DNA of 64,000 bases from Nocardia jiangxiensis NBRC 101359 (GTDB lineage: Bacteria; Actinomycetota; Actinomycetes; Mycobacteriales; Mycobacteriaceae), in assembly GCF_000308615.1 (NCBI RefSeq), contig NZ_BAGB01000062.1, positions 124,001 to 188,000 of the forward strand, given 5' to 3'. The notes under the pieces are model-generated. The model was not told the DNA's origin. It did not search any database and saw only the letters and a program-made list of their open reading frames with translations. How positions within the stretch are numbered: the stretch's first letter is position 1; each line of letters begins with the position of its first letter. Positions 9,424 to 18,166 of this stretch are shown in pieces. A program made the position numbers and the translations under genes.

Positions 9424-10923
9424 ATGTCGACAACGGACGAGTCCGACACCAGGATTCGCAGACCTCGTGACGTACGCGAAGCCACCGCCGCCACACCCCC
9501 GCCCCGACCCTCGCGACGTCGCCGAAAAGCACCGGTACTCAAGCGTTTCCACACACTGCGCACAGTGGTCCGATGGTCGACGGCAGTGCACCGCTGGGTC
9601 ACGGTGGTCCTCGGCCTCGCGCTGGTGGCCCAGGTGAGCTGCGGGTGTGTGCTGCTGTTCCGGCCCGAGATCTACCGGATGAACCACCCGGAACTGTTCG
9701 CGGCCACCGATACTCGCCCGGCGGTCACCGCGGCCGAGGCCATCCGGATCACGCGAGAGACCCGGCCGCTGGTCCAGGCCCAGGCGACCCTGATCGACGG
9801 CGTATTCCAGGTGCGCTCGGGACGTGCCGGACCGGCCACCTACATCGATGCGGGCAGCGGCCGGATACTCGGCACGGCCGACCCGAACGGCGGATTTCTC
9901 GGATTCCTCACCAACCTGCACGCCTGCGCGCTGTCCTGCGAGAAATTCCCCGGATATCAACCCTGGCTGGCCCGTACGTGGCTGACCGTTCCGGTCGGCT
10001 ACTGGCTGATCGCGCTGCTCGGCGCGGCCCTGGCCTGGTGGTGCGTGAGCGGACTGCTCATCTGGTGGCCCGGAATCCGCAACCTCACCACGCGACTGAA
10101 GATCCATCTGCACCGCGGCAGCTATCGCGCCCTGCGCGACGTGCACGACGTCCTCGGCGCGGTCACCATGGTGTTCCTGCTGTTCTGGGCCGTGACGGGC
10201 GCCGGCTTCCTGATCCCCGCGATCGCGTCGGCCTGGTATGCGATCACCGGAACCCATTCGGTCACCCGGACGGTGCACTCGGTTCCCGGCGCAGGTCCCG
10301 ATGTGAGCACCGATTCCGCGGTCGCAGCCGCGAAGTCGCTCGTCCCGACCGGGCGTGTGGTGGCCGTGATGGAACCCGGCCCGACCCCCACCGACACCTA
10401 CGGCATCGATTTCAACCAGGGCACGACCGTCGGCCGCGGCATCGTCCCCCTCGCACCGACCTCGGTAGCCGTCGACCGCCACACCGCCACCGCGACCATC
10501 ACCCGCGGCGGCAACGTCCCACTGGCAAACAGCCTGTGGGACAAGTGGACCTACGCACTGCACTTCGGCTCCGTCGCCCCTTGGCCCCTGCGAACGGTCT
10601 GGCTCGCAATAGGATTCGCCCCCATCGCACTCTCCCTCACCGGCATCTACACCTGGCTGCACCGGCGTCGTCGTCTCTCCCGCCCCAGGGCCCGCACGCG
10701 AAGTCACCGGCTCGCGTGCCGAAACCGTGACCCGGGAGCACTTCCGGTTGGGTATTCCCACGGTATGAGGAACACCGCAGCAGCCGGTTCGGCGGAACGT
10801 CGGCCCTGGTACGCCGATCTCGAGGATGCCGAACGTCGCGGCGCCCACGGCAGTGCCGGAATCGGCTATTTCGACTGTGATTGCGATATCTGCCATCAAC
10901 GCCATCACGAGAGGTCGTTCTGA
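9424..10923 (+). CDS. PepSY-associated transmembrane protein, probably iron-regulated
   Basis: 499 residues. After a basic N-terminus come TM segments in the order typical of the PepSY_TM (PiuB-like) family: VHRWVTVVLGLALVAQ, then a periplasmic-type PepSY part (AAEAIRITRETRPL, TYIDAGSGRILG), WLIALLGAALAWWCVSGLLIWWPG, LRDVHDVLGAVTMVFLLFWAVTGAG, and a late hydrophobic segment LAIGFAPIALSLTGIYTW. His residues in the HRW and HDVLG helices resemble haem or metal ligands. The family is often linked to siderophore reduction or iron uptake, consistent with the iron box upstream. GGAGGGGG precedes ATG 9424. It has an unusual C-terminal extension of about 70 residues ending in CDCDICHQRHH, a possible metal-binding tail. 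Confidence 0.85.
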   Translation: MSTTDESDTRIRRPRDVREATAATPPPRPSRRRRKAPVLKRFHTLRTVVRWSTAVHRWVTVVLGLALVAQVSCGCVLLFRPEIYRMNHPELFAATDTRPAVTAAEAIRITRETRPLVQAQATLIDGVFQVRSGRAGPATYIDAGSGRILGTADPNGGFLGFLTNLHACALSCEKFPGYQPWLARTWLTVPVGYWLIALLGAALAWWCVSGLLIWWPGIRNLTTRLKIHLHRGSYRALRDVHDVLGAVTMVFLLFWAVTGAGFLIPAIASAWYAITGTHSVTRTVHSVPGAGPDVSTDSAVAAAKSLVPTGRVVAVMEPGPTPTDTYGIDFNQGTTVGRGIVPLAPTSVAVDRHTATATITRGGNVPLANSLWDKWTYALHFGSVAPWPLRTVWLAIGFAPIALSLTGIYTWLHRRRRLSRPRARTRSHRLACRNRDPGALPVGYSHGMRNTAAAGSAERRPWYADLEDAERRGAHGSAGIGYFDCDCDICHQRHHERSF

Positions 10924-10996
10924 ACCGCTCGCGGCGTCGAATGCGGTGAGCGAGAACACCTTCTACGAACCGGCGATTCCGCGTAGAGCCGCAAAG

Positions 10997-11038
10997 CAAT
11001 TCACCCCCGTTCCGAATGTCTCCGGAACGGGGGCGAAT
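10997..11038. terminator. Bidirectional hairpin terminator
   Basis: CCCCCGTTCCG (11003-11013) pairs perfectly with CGGAACGGGGG (11022-11032) around an 8-base loop. The stem extends by AATTC/GAATT on the outside after one mismatch. It lies between the convergent PepSY gene and the small protein ending at 11060. Confidence 0.8.
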
Positions 11039-11059
11039 TCATAGCCAACTGCCGCGAAC

Positions 11060-11383
11060 TCAGGACTTTCGCGGCGGCTTCGATTCGAGACCCCTCGCCC
11101 CGGCCGCATCGGACTCCTGGTCCTCGGCCGCTTCGACCTCGGATTCCGTCTCGACCTCTGCCGCGCCCGGATCGGTCCCCTCGTCGGCGGCCTGATCCGG
11201 TTCGGGGTGCTCCGGGGAGAAGTCCGCGGGCAGATTCTTGATGTGCTTGTTCATCGAACGGATCAGCAGCACGGTCCCGGCCAGCAGGATCAGGACGATG
11301 ACCAGACCCAGCGGAGACGCCTTGCCGAACTCCGGTCCGGTCGGATTGGTGGTGGTGTTCTGGGCCAGAACGGTGAGAATCAT
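11060..11383 (-). CDS. Small single-pass membrane protein (Rv1083-like)
   Basis: 107 residues. A short N-terminus leads into one TM helix (LGLVIVLILLAGTVLLI), followed by the charged segment RSMNKHIKNLPADF and a long acidic tail rich in Glu, Asp and Ala. ATG 11383 overlaps the mca stop by 4 bp (ATGA), indicating translational coupling. M. tuberculosis has a comparably small conserved protein, Rv1083, next to mca, so I regard this as its counterpart on position and character. Function is unknown; one possibility is a membrane partner for the mycothiol amidase. Confidence 0.75.
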   Translation of the reverse strand: MILTVLAQNTTTNPTGPEFGKASPLGLVIVLILLAGTVLLIRSMNKHIKNLPADFSPEHPEPDQAADEGTDPGAAEVETESEVEAAEDQESDAAGARGLESKPPRKS

Positions 11384-12279
11384 CGGTCCGCCACCTCGAT
11401 CTGTGGATCCTCGATCCCGGCGAACAAATCGGTCTCCGGGATCTCCGTACGCACCCGGGTCTTGGCGAGTTCGAACTCCTCGGTGGGCCACAGCCGCTGC
11501 TGCATCTCCATCGGGATCGCGAAGAACGCGCCGTTCGGGTCGATCTGGGTGGCGTGCGCGCGCAACGCCTCGTCACGCTGCGGGAAATACTTGGAGCATT
11601 CGATCTGGGTGGTGACCCGGCCCATGATGTCGCCGCGTTCCTCGGCGGCCTTGCGGAACCGGTCCAGCCACTCCTGCATCGGGAACGGCTCGCCGATGCG
11701 CTCGAATTCCTGCGCGAAGATCTCCATCCGCGAAATGCTGAATCCGTGGTCGTAGTAGAGCTTGCTCGGCGTCCACGGCTCGCCCGCGTCGGGGAACTTC
11801 TCCGGATCGCCCGCGGTCAGGTACGCGGCCATGGACACCTTGTGGCACATGATGTGATCCGGGTGTGGATAGCCGCCGTTCTCGTCGTACGTGGTGATCA
11901 CGTGCGGTTTGAACTCGCGCACCACGCGCACCAGCGCCTCGGTGGCCTCCTCCAGCGGAACCAGGGCGAAGGACCCCTCGGGCAGCGGCGGCAGCGGATC
12001 ACCCTCGGGCAGTCCGGAATCGACGAATCCGAGCCAGTGCTGGCGGACGCCGAGCGCCTTGGCCGCCTCGGCCATCTCCTCGCGCCGCACCTCGTCCATG
12101 CGCTCGAGAATGCCCGGGGTATCCATCGCCGGATTGAGGATCGACCCGCGCTCACCGCCGGTGAGAGTGACCACGAGAACGTCGTTGCCCTCTGCGGCGT
12201 ACTTCGCGGTCGTCGCGGCGCCCTTGCTTGACTCGTCGTCGGGATGGGCATGCACCGCCATGAGGCGCAGACCCGTCAC
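11380..12279 (-). CDS. mca: Mycothiol S-conjugate amidase
   Basis: 299 residues, the normal length. The metal-binding motif AHPDDE (His12, Asp15) and the later GGYPHPDH (His142 as probable third ligand) identify the LmbE/MshB zinc amidase superfamily. LRLMAVHAHPDDESSKG and the C-terminal region (RDEALRAHATQIDP) are closer to Mca than to MshB. Mca hydrolyses mycothiol S-conjugates of electrophiles and antibiotics, releasing a mercapturate for export, so it is a detoxification enzyme specific to Actinobacteria. It starts with GTG at 12279, matching the mycobacterial start. It is divergent from the DUF4307 gene, as in mycobacteria. Confidence 0.95.
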   Translation of the reverse strand: MTGLRLMAVHAHPDDESSKGAATTAKYAAEGNDVLVVTLTGGERGSILNPAMDTPGILERMDEVRREEMAEAAKALGVRQHWLGFVDSGLPEGDPLPPLPEGSFALVPLEEATEALVRVVREFKPHVITTYDENGGYPHPDHIMCHKVSMAAYLTAGDPEKFPDAGEPWTPSKLYYDHGFSISRMEIFAQEFERIGEPFPMQEWLDRFRKAAEERGDIMGRVTTQIECSKYFPQRDEALRAHATQIDPNGAFFAIPMEMQQRLWPTEEFELAKTRVRTEIPETDLFAGIEDPQIEVADR

Positions 12280-12465
12280 GACTCCACCATCTCGCTCACG
12301 CCTGGCTCACCTCGTAGCTCACCGTCTTCACCTCATAGCTCTCCGCCGCCATCCGGGCAGGGGGTGTCAGATCTGTCTCCCTATAGTTCCATCCGACCCT
12401 CTTTTGTTCCGAGCTACCCCCTGCAAAGGTGAGGTACGCCGATTACCTGCGGGAGCGAGCAGATC

Positions 12466-13026
12466 ATGAGCGAGCGCAGTGAGCGCACGACGAGCGCGGA
12501 CGAACCTTCGCCCGCGCCGGAACCGGGCGTCGGCGAGGCCGGGGCGAACTCCGACTCCGATACCGGCGACCAGGCGAGCACGACCGAAGGTTCGCACACG
12601 GCGAGTCGGCCCGGGTCCGGATCGGTCGGCGATCGCTACGGCAAGGCGTCCACACGCCGCCGCTGGGTACTTCCCGTACTGAGCGTCGGGGTGGTCGTGC
12701 TGGGTCTGATCATCGCGTATATCGGCTACAAACAGTTCGGGCCGAAGGATATCGATCCGGAACAGCTCGGATATACGGTCATCAACGATTCGACCGTCGA
12801 GGCACATTTCAAGGTGACCCGGACCCATCCCGAACGGGCCGCGGTGTGCTTCGTGCGGGCGATGGACTCCAACGGCAGCGAGGTCGGACGGCGCGAGGTG
12901 TTGATCGCGCCCTCGAGTAGCGGGACGGTCGAACTGAAGACCATCGTGCGCAGCGTGGCACGACCGGCCGCAAGCGATATTTACGGCTGCGGCGGCACAG
13001 TTCCCGCCTACCTGCGCGCCGGATGA
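12466..13026 (+). CDS. DUF4307 membrane protein (Rv1081c-like)
   Basis: 186 residues: a low-complexity N-terminal cytoplasmic region (about 65 residues), one TM helix (WVLPVLSVGVVVLGLIIAYIGY), then an extracytoplasmic DUF4307 domain with YTVINDSTVEAHFKV, CFVRAMDSNGSEVGRREV and a late Cys (DIYGCGG). The two Cys residues may form a disulfide. Position between mca and greA, and orientation, match Rv1081c. ATG 12466 has GGGAG about 10 bases upstream. The molecular function of the family is unknown. Confidence 0.88.
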   Translation: MSERSERTTSADEPSPAPEPGVGEAGANSDSDTGDQASTTEGSHTASRPGSGSVGDRYGKASTRRRWVLPVLSVGVVVLGLIIAYIGYKQFGPKDIDPEQLGYTVINDSTVEAHFKVTRTHPERAAVCFVRAMDSNGSEVGRREVLIAPSSSGTVELKTIVRSVARPAASDIYGCGGTVPAYLRAG

Positions 13027-13338
13027 TGCGCCCGACCGGGCGATCCAGGCGAAACGCCCTGCAATCACCGCTCCGACCTGCATCTTTGTAAATCGTGCTA
13101 AAATGATGCGATACACGGTTCCGAAGGCTCGGAGCCGTGTTTGCTGCATTGGCGGCCAGCGGTATCGGTTCTCGGCACACAATGCCACACGAGAACGGGG
13201 CCTGTCGGGGTTCGACGATATCCCCCAGGGATCGCTCCAGCCGTCGTCTGTTGCTGTGCGCACCCACGTGGGGTGTGCACGGTTGCGGGTATTTGGGAAT
13301 CCCGGTCCGCCGGGAACAACTACTAGGGAGTGATCGAG
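13027..13338 (+). promoter_or_regulatory. greA upstream region with extended -10 promoter
   Basis: TGCTAAAAT (TAAAAT at 13099-13104 with TG one base upstream) is a good extended -10 element. Transcription from it would give a leader of about 230 bases before ATG 13339. The leader contains the inverted element GGCTCGGAGCC near 13126-13136 but no riboswitch that I recognise. AGGGAG at 13325-13330 is the greA ribosome-binding site. Confidence 0.5.
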
Positions 13339-13833
13339 ATGACTGAGACGCAAGTGACCTGGCTCACACCGGAGTCGCATGAGAGGCTCAAGGGCGAACT
13401 CGACGCGCTCATTGCCAATCGTCCGGTCATCGCGGCCGAAATCAACGAGCGACGCGAGGAGGGCGACCTCAAGGAGAACGGCGGTTACCACGCGGCACGC
13501 GAGGAGCAGGGCCAGCAGGAGGCCCGCATCCGTCAGCTGCAGGAACTGCTGAACAACGCCAAGGTCGGCGTCGCCCCGACCAAGTCGGGCGTGGCGTTGC
13601 CGGGTTCGGTCGTCAAGGTCTACTACGACGGCGACGAGACCGATACCGAGACCTTCCTGATCGCGACGCGCGAAGAGGGCCTGGGCGGGTCGAACCTCGA
13701 GACCTACTCGCCGAACTCCCCGCTGGGCGGCGCGCTCATCAACGCCAAGGTCGGCGAGACCCGCGAGTACACGTTGCCCAACGGCAACATCATGAAGGTG
13801 ACCCTGGTCAGCGCGGAGCCGTACCACAGCTGA
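13339..13833 (+). CDS. greA: Transcript cleavage factor GreA
   Basis: 164 residues, the standard length. The N-terminal coiled coil contains the catalytic acidic tip region (IAAEINERREEGDLKENGGY), followed by YHAAREEQGQQEARI. The C-terminal FKBP-like domain includes PNSPLGGALINAKVGE and PNGNIMKV. GreA inserts into the RNA polymerase secondary channel and stimulates cleavage of backtracked transcripts. ATG 13339 is preceded by AGGGAG at 8 bases; the in-frame GTG at 13330 overlaps that site and is rejected. It is convergent with metB and separated from it by a strong terminator. This matches Rv1080c. Confidence 0.97.
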   Translation: MTETQVTWLTPESHERLKGELDALIANRPVIAAEINERREEGDLKENGGYHAAREEQGQQEARIRQLQELLNNAKVGVAPTKSGVALPGSVVKVYYDGDETDTETFLIATREEGLGGSNLETYSPNSPLGGALINAKVGETREYTLPNGNIMKVTLVSAEPYHS

Positions 13834-13890
13834 GCCCCGGTCGGCTCGCAGCAGGCCGACCGAACCGCTGAGCGGACCGTAGAACAACGC

Positions 13891-13921
13891 AGCGGCCGCA
13901 CCATTCGATGGTGCGGCCGCT
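13891..13921. terminator. Bidirectional terminator between greA and metB
   Basis: AGCGGCCGCACCAT at 13891-13904 pairs perfectly with ATGGTGCGGCCGCT at 13908-13921 around a TCG loop. The 14-bp GC-rich stem sits between two convergent genes. There is no strong U-tract, typical of actinobacteria. Confidence 0.85.
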
Positions 13922-13938
13922 GTGCTCATCTGCCGAAG

Positions 13939-15081
13939 TTACAATGCCTGCTCGATATCGGCCAGCAGATCACTCACATCTTCGATGCCGACCGAGAGCC
14001 GCACCAGATCCGCGGGCACCTCCAGCGCCGAGCCCGCGGTGGACGCGTGCGTCATCGCGCCCGGATGCTCGATCAGCGACTCCACCCCGCCCAGCGATTC
14101 GGCGAGGGTGAACAGTTTCGTGTTCGAGCAGAACTTCAGCGCCGCATCGCGACCGCCCGCCAACCGCACCGAGATCATCCCACCGAAGCGGCGCATCTGC
14201 TTCTGCGCCACCGCATTTCCGGGATGCTGCGGCAGGCCCGGGTAGATCACCTCCGCGACGGCCGGATGTCCGGACAGGAATTCGGCGAGCGTCTCGGCGT
14301 TGTCGCAGTGCCGATCCATGCGCACCGCAAGGGTTTTGATGCCGCGCAGCGTCAGGAACGCATCGGTCGGGCCGGGCACCGCGCCCGCGCCGTTCTGCAG
14401 GAAGGCGAACGCGGCATCGAGCTCGGGATCGTCGGTGACCAGGGCGCCGCCGACCACATCGGAATGTCCGCCGAGGTATTTGGTGGTCGAGTGGATCACG
14501 ATGTCCGCGCCCAGCAGCAGCGGCTGCTGCAGATACGGCGAGGCGAAGGTGTTGTCCACCACCAGTTTCGCGCCGCCGCCGTGCGCGACGTCGGCCAGCG
14601 CCGGAATATCGCCGACGTTCAGCAGCGGATTGGTCGGCGTCTCCACCCAGACCAGTTTGGTGTTGGGACGCAAGGCGTTACGCACCGCGTCGGGATCGGA
14701 GACCGGTGCGACCGAGTACTCGATGCCCCACTGCGTGAACACCTTGTCGATCAACCGGAACGTGCCGCCGTACGCGTCGTCGGGGATCACCAGGTGATCG
14801 CCGGGCCGCAGCGTCGCCCGCAGCGCACAGTCCGTGGCCGCCATCCCGGAGGAGAAGGCCCGGCCGTGCCGCCCCAACTCGAGCGCGGCCAGATTGGCTT
14901 CCAGCGCGGTGCGAGTGGGATTGCCGGTGCGGGCGTACTCGAAGCCGCCGCGCAGTCCGCCGACGCCGTCCTGGGCGAAGGTGGAACTGGCGTAGATCGG
15001 CACGTTCACCGCGCCGGTCTGCGGATCGGGATCGAATCCGGCGTGCACGGCGCGTGTGGAGAACCCCAGCTGATCGGTCAT
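13939..15081 (-). CDS. metB: Cystathionine gamma-synthase
   Basis: 380 residues. A PLP-dependent Cys/Met-metabolism enzyme. AFSSGMAATDCAL and DDAYGGTFRLIDKV bind the cofactor phosphate and ring, VETPTNPLLNVGDI is conserved, and the Schiff-base lysine is Lys201 in HSTTKYLGGHSD. It condenses O-acyl-homoserine with cysteine to cystathionine. The close relative cystathionine gamma-lyase cannot be excluded from sequence alone. Order and orientation match Rv1079, with cbs further along, so the pair suggests transsulfuration. It is divergent from the acyl-CoA dehydrogenase. Confidence 0.93.
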   Translation of the reverse strand: MTDQLGFSTRAVHAGFDPDPQTGAVNVPIYASSTFAQDGVGGLRGGFEYARTGNPTRTALEANLAALELGRHGRAFSSGMAATDCALRATLRPGDHLVIPDDAYGGTFRLIDKVFTQWGIEYSVAPVSDPDAVRNALRPNTKLVWVETPTNPLLNVGDIPALADVAHGGGAKLVVDNTFASPYLQQPLLLGADIVIHSTTKYLGGHSDVVGGALVTDDPELDAAFAFLQNGAGAVPGPTDAFLTLRGIKTLAVRMDRHCDNAETLAEFLSGHPAVAEVIYPGLPQHPGNAVAQKQMRRFGGMISVRLAGGRDAALKFCSNTKLFTLAESLGGVESLIEHPGAMTHASTAGSALEVPADLVRLSVGIEDVSDLLADIEQAL

Positions 15082-15169
15082 GCCGACCAGCCTAAATCCG
15101 GGCGCAAACTCCCCTCACGACGGGCCGGGTGCCATTGTTACCGACATCTCTCCGCCATAGGGTGTGCGC

Positions 15170-16333
15170 ATGGTCACCGTCGACGAACTGTTCGCCATCG
15201 ATTCCCTGCTCACCGACACCGAACGACAGATCCGCGACACCGTGCGCGCATTCGGCGAGCAGCGGCTGCGACCGCATGTGGCCGACTGGTTCGAGCAGGG
15301 CACGTTCCCGGCGCGCGAGCTCGCACCCGAACTGGGTGCGCTCGGTCTGCTGGGTATGCATCTGGACGGATACGGCTGTGCGGGCACCTCGGCGACCGAG
15401 TACGGCGTGGCCTGTATGGAACTCGAGGCAGTGGATTCGGGCGTGCGCAGCATGGTGTCGGTGCAGGGTTCGCTGGCCATGACCGCCATCCACGAATACG
15501 GAACGGAGGAGCAGAAACAGCACTGGCTCCCGCAGATGGCGGCCGGGCGGGCACTGGGCTGCTTCGGGCTCACCGAACCCGATTTCGGCTCGAATCCGGG
15601 CGGTATGCGCACCCGCGCGGTCCGCGACGGCGCGGACTGGGTGCTGAACGGTTCGAAGATGTGGATCACCAACGGATCGGTGGCCGACATCGCGGTGGTG
15701 TGGGCACGCACCGAGGAGGGGGTGCGCGGATTCCTCGTCCCCGCGGGCACGCCCGGATTCACCGCCCGTGAGATGCATCGCAAACTCTCGTTGCGCGCCT
15801 CGGTCACGGCCGAACTCGATCTGGACGGCGTGCGGCTGCCGGGTGATGCCCTGCTGCCCGATGGCAAGGGGCTTTCCGCGCCGCTGGGCTGTCTGTCCGA
15901 GGCACGGTTCGGCATCGTCTTCGGCGCGCTGGGGGCCGCCGCCGACTGTCTGACCGCCGCCATCGACTACGCGCGCACCCGCGAGGTGTTCGACAAGCCG
16001 CTGGCCGCCTACCAGCTGACCCAGGCCAAATTGGCGGATATGGCCGTCGAGCTGGGCAAGGGGCAGTTGCTCGCGTTGCATCTGGGCCGATTGAAGGATC
16101 GCGGTGAGCTGCGTCCGGAACAGGTCAGTGCCGGAAAGCTCAACAGCACCCGCGAGGCGATCGCGATCGCGCGGCAGTGCCGGACCATTCTCGGCGCGAA
16201 CGGCATCACACTGGATTATCCGGTGCTGCGGCATGCGAACAATCTGGAATCGGTACTCACTTACGAGGGCACCGCCGAGGTACATCAGCTCGTCCTGGGC
16301 GAGGCTCTCACCGGCTCCAAAGCATTTCGCTGA
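15170..16333 (+). CDS. Glutaryl-CoA dehydrogenase-like acyl-CoA dehydrogenase
   Basis: 387 residues. The acyl-CoA dehydrogenase fold is clear: CFGLTEPDFGSNPGGM (FAD and substrate loop), KMWITNGSVADI, and the catalytic base Glu366 in LTYEGTAEVHQ. SVQGSLAMTAIHEYGTEEQKQ and the ERAM-like RHANNLESV region are characteristic of glutaryl-CoA dehydrogenases, which oxidise and decarboxylate glutaryl-CoA to crotonyl-CoA in lysine and tryptophan breakdown. ATG 15170 has AGGG seven bases upstream; the GTG at 15164 is possible. It is monocistronic and divergent from metB. It is not part of the corresponding mycobacterial block. Confidence 0.85.
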   Translation: MVTVDELFAIDSLLTDTERQIRDTVRAFGEQRLRPHVADWFEQGTFPARELAPELGALGLLGMHLDGYGCAGTSATEYGVACMELEAVDSGVRSMVSVQGSLAMTAIHEYGTEEQKQHWLPQMAAGRALGCFGLTEPDFGSNPGGMRTRAVRDGADWVLNGSKMWITNGSVADIAVVWARTEEGVRGFLVPAGTPGFTAREMHRKLSLRASVTAELDLDGVRLPGDALLPDGKGLSAPLGCLSEARFGIVFGALGAAADCLTAAIDYARTREVFDKPLAAYQLTQAKLADMAVELGKGQLLALHLGRLKDRGELRPEQVSAGKLNSTREAIAIARQCRTILGANGITLDYPVLRHANNLESVLTYEGTAEVHQLVLGEALTGSKAFR

Positions 16334-16418
16334 CAATCCATTTCGGCTCGTCACCGTCGTCTTGGACGGATATCGTGCGGAACTGCCGAAAATGCCCGGA
16401 AGTTGCTATTCTGTCCGG

Positions 16419-16766
16419 GTGTTTCCGCTCGGCTCCGCGTTGCTGGAAGTGTCAGCGCGCAAAACTTTGAATCGGCTGCACAAATCGCACGGAATCCCCG
16501 CGATGGTCGCAGCCGAACAATCACCTGCGGTATGCGCCGCACTCGATCAACATGCCGCCGCCGTTCGGGACATCGTGAAACGCGGAATCAAGAATTCCGC
16601 TGCCGTCCCGATGTCGGTGCTGCTGGCCGGTTATGCGCGCGGGCTGGTGGAGAATTCCAGCCGGTCCGCGATCATCGCCCCGCGCGATCTGGACGCATGG
16701 GTGCGAGCCGATTGGCTGCCGCTGCGCCTGGCCGCGATCTGCCTGCTCGCCACGGATCGGGACTGA
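16419..16766 (+). CDS. Small hypothetical protein, possibly DUF6401-like
   Basis: 115 residues from the GTG at 16419. It is helical and without Sec signals; SARKTLNRLHKSHGIPAM, LDQHAAAVRDIV and VLLAGYARGLVE are the most distinctive parts. The LDQHAAAVRDI phrase recalls the small actinobacterial DUF6401 proteins described as natural-product-associated, but I hold this loosely. No strong ribosome-binding site is seen before the GTG. It could be longer, though upstream codons overlap the acyl-CoA dehydrogenase. Function is unknown. Confidence 0.5.
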   Translation: MFPLGSALLEVSARKTLNRLHKSHGIPAMVAAEQSPAVCAALDQHAAAVRDIVKRGIKNSAAVPMSVLLAGYARGLVENSSRSAIIAPRDLDAWVRADWLPLRLAAICLLATDRD

Positions 16767-16770
16767 TCTT

Positions 16771-17227
16771 CTAGCGCGGCCACGAATCGTGCGACAGGCG
16801 CTGGTTACGCAGCGCGTCCTGGCGTCCTCGCCGATATGCCTGGGCTTGTCCGCGCGCAGCGGTCCGCTGCTCCTGGACCTCGGGCGAATCGCTGCCGCGG
16901 CGACGTCGCACGAACCCGGGCAGGCGCGGCCCGATCAGCAGCACCAGCACCGCGCCGCCGAGCGCCACGACCGTGCCCAGGATCGGCAACGTTGACCGAG
17001 GCGGGCACGCCGACCTGTCCCAACGCGGCCGCCGCACCGAGGCCCCCGATGATCGCGGCCACGAATCGGCCGATCATGCGCCCGTGTGCCGGGTCGCGGA
17101 AACGCTTCGCAACCGACCCCATCACGATGCGACCCAGGACGGCCGCGATACCGGTGATGGCGAGTGCGTCCGCGAGATTCGGCAGCCAGGATGCGAGCTG
17201 CGTCGGCATCGAATCCACCGCGTGCAC
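16771..17227 (-). pseudogene. Frameshifted small membrane protein with MscS-like TM helices
   Basis: Two overlapping frames together read as one protein. The N-terminal part starts at GTG 17227 (GGGAG 5 bases upstream) with LASWLPNLADALAITGIAAV, then FVAAIIGGLGAAAALGQVGVPASVN. The continuation LPILGTVVALGGAVLVLLIG and a basic tail lie in a different frame. The break is near 16990, where ...GTCAACGTTGCCGATC... needs a one-base adjustment. The helices resemble the conserved-TM-helix region that precedes MscS channels, without the MscS beta domain. The gene is either truly broken or carries a sequencing error. Function is unknown. Confidence 0.6.
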
Positions 17228-17387
17228 GAAAGCTCCCTCGCACCGCGTGTTCCGGCCGGGTGCCGAAACACTCCTCGCCCGGTTGTACCCGGGGGAAACC
17301 CGCTTACCCGCAGTTTGCGTCGATATTGCTGATTCGACACAACACGCAGATATGGCGGATTCGGCAGATCGACAAGAAAGAGACCGG

Positions 17388-18008
17388 TCAGTAGGCCGAA
17401 TTCACGTTGTCCATCGAGCCGTAGCGCGCGGCGGCATAGTTGCAGGCCGCGGCGATATTCGCGACCGGATCCCAGATATTCCACGAGGTGCCCTCGACGT
17501 GATAGGCCTGGAAGGTCGGATCGATGACCTGCAGCAGCCCCTTGGACGGAATGCCGGCGGCGGCATTGGAGTCGTAGAGGTTGATCGCCTGGGTGTTGCC
17601 ACTCGACTCGCGAATGATGTTGCGGTAGATGCCGTCGTAGCTGCCCGGGATGCCGTGCGCGGACATGATGTCCATCGCCTGATGGATCCAGCCGTCCAGG
17701 TTGTCCGGGTAGCTCGGCGGGGGCGGCGGTAGGACCGGGGCAGGCGCAGGTGCGGGCAGCGGCGCAGGCATCGGCGCGGGAGCCGGTGCGGCGGCGGCCA
17801 CGGGCTGAATCGGCGCGGCCGGGGCGGGAGCTGCGGCTGCGGCAGCCGGATGGGTCGCCTGCTCGATCGTCGAGGCCAAGGCGACGGGCGCCACGTGCGG
17901 GGCGCCTTCCCCGGCCGCCGAGGTGATGGCGGCGAGGGCGGCCACGGCCAGGGTGGCGGATCCGGCGGTCCGTGCGACCGCCTTGACTCTGCTGCTCTTG
18001 ATGGACAT
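17388..18008 (-). CDS. Secreted lytic transglycosylase-like (SLT/Rpf-like) protein
   Basis: 206 residues. The N-terminus (SIKSSRVKAVARTAG followed by a hydrophobic Ala-rich stretch) is a signal peptide. A long Pro/Ala linker spans roughly residues 65-115. The C-terminal domain is of goose-lysozyme/SLT type: HGIPGSYDGIYRNIIRESSGN, with the putative catalytic Glu in IIRESSG, then GLLQVIDPTFQAYHVEGT and IWDPVANIAAACNYAAARYG. Such proteins cleave peptidoglycan glycan strands and are related to resuscitation-promoting factors. ATG 18008 was chosen because it begins the signal peptide. The gene follows a leader with a small ORF and a hairpin (see 18127 and 18167), so attenuation is possible. Confidence 0.88.
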   Translation of the reverse strand: MSIKSSRVKAVARTAGSATLAVAALAAITSAAGEGAPHVAPVALASTIEQATHPAAAAAAPAPAAPIQPVAAAAPAPAPMPAPLPAPAPAPVLPPPPPSYPDNLDGWIHQAMDIMSAHGIPGSYDGIYRNIIRESSGNTQAINLYDSNAAAGIPSKGLLQVIDPTFQAYHVEGTSWNIWDPVANIAAACNYAAARYGSMDNVNSAY

Positions 18009-18126
18009 GCGAAGTGGGTTCCTACTCTGGGTTTCGGCCGTTGCCGGCCGCAGCAGGCAGCACTGAATAGAGGCGAACACCGTTTCTCGGTAGGCTCGCC
18101 CGGGCGCTGGATGCTGTTGGGCTCAG

Positions 18127-18150
18127 AAAAGGGGGAGGCTCTTACTCCCC
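18127..18150 (-). terminator. Leader terminator/attenuator upstream of the transglycosylase gene
   Basis: On the minus strand GGGGAG (18150-18145) pairs with CTCCCC (18137-18132) around TAAGAGC, and is followed by C then TTTT. This is an intrinsic-terminator shape 119 bases before the start codon at 18008, inside what appears to be the 5' leader of that gene. Confidence 0.55.
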
Positions 18151-18166
18151 GCTGATACGACGCGAC

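Noticed and set aside
9340..10959. 539-codon open frame on the minus strand
   Set aside because: It lies entirely opposite the PepSY gene, has a composition (Gly/Arg/His-rich, no domain) typical of antisense frames in high-GC DNA, and would contain the IdeR-box promoter of the real gene.
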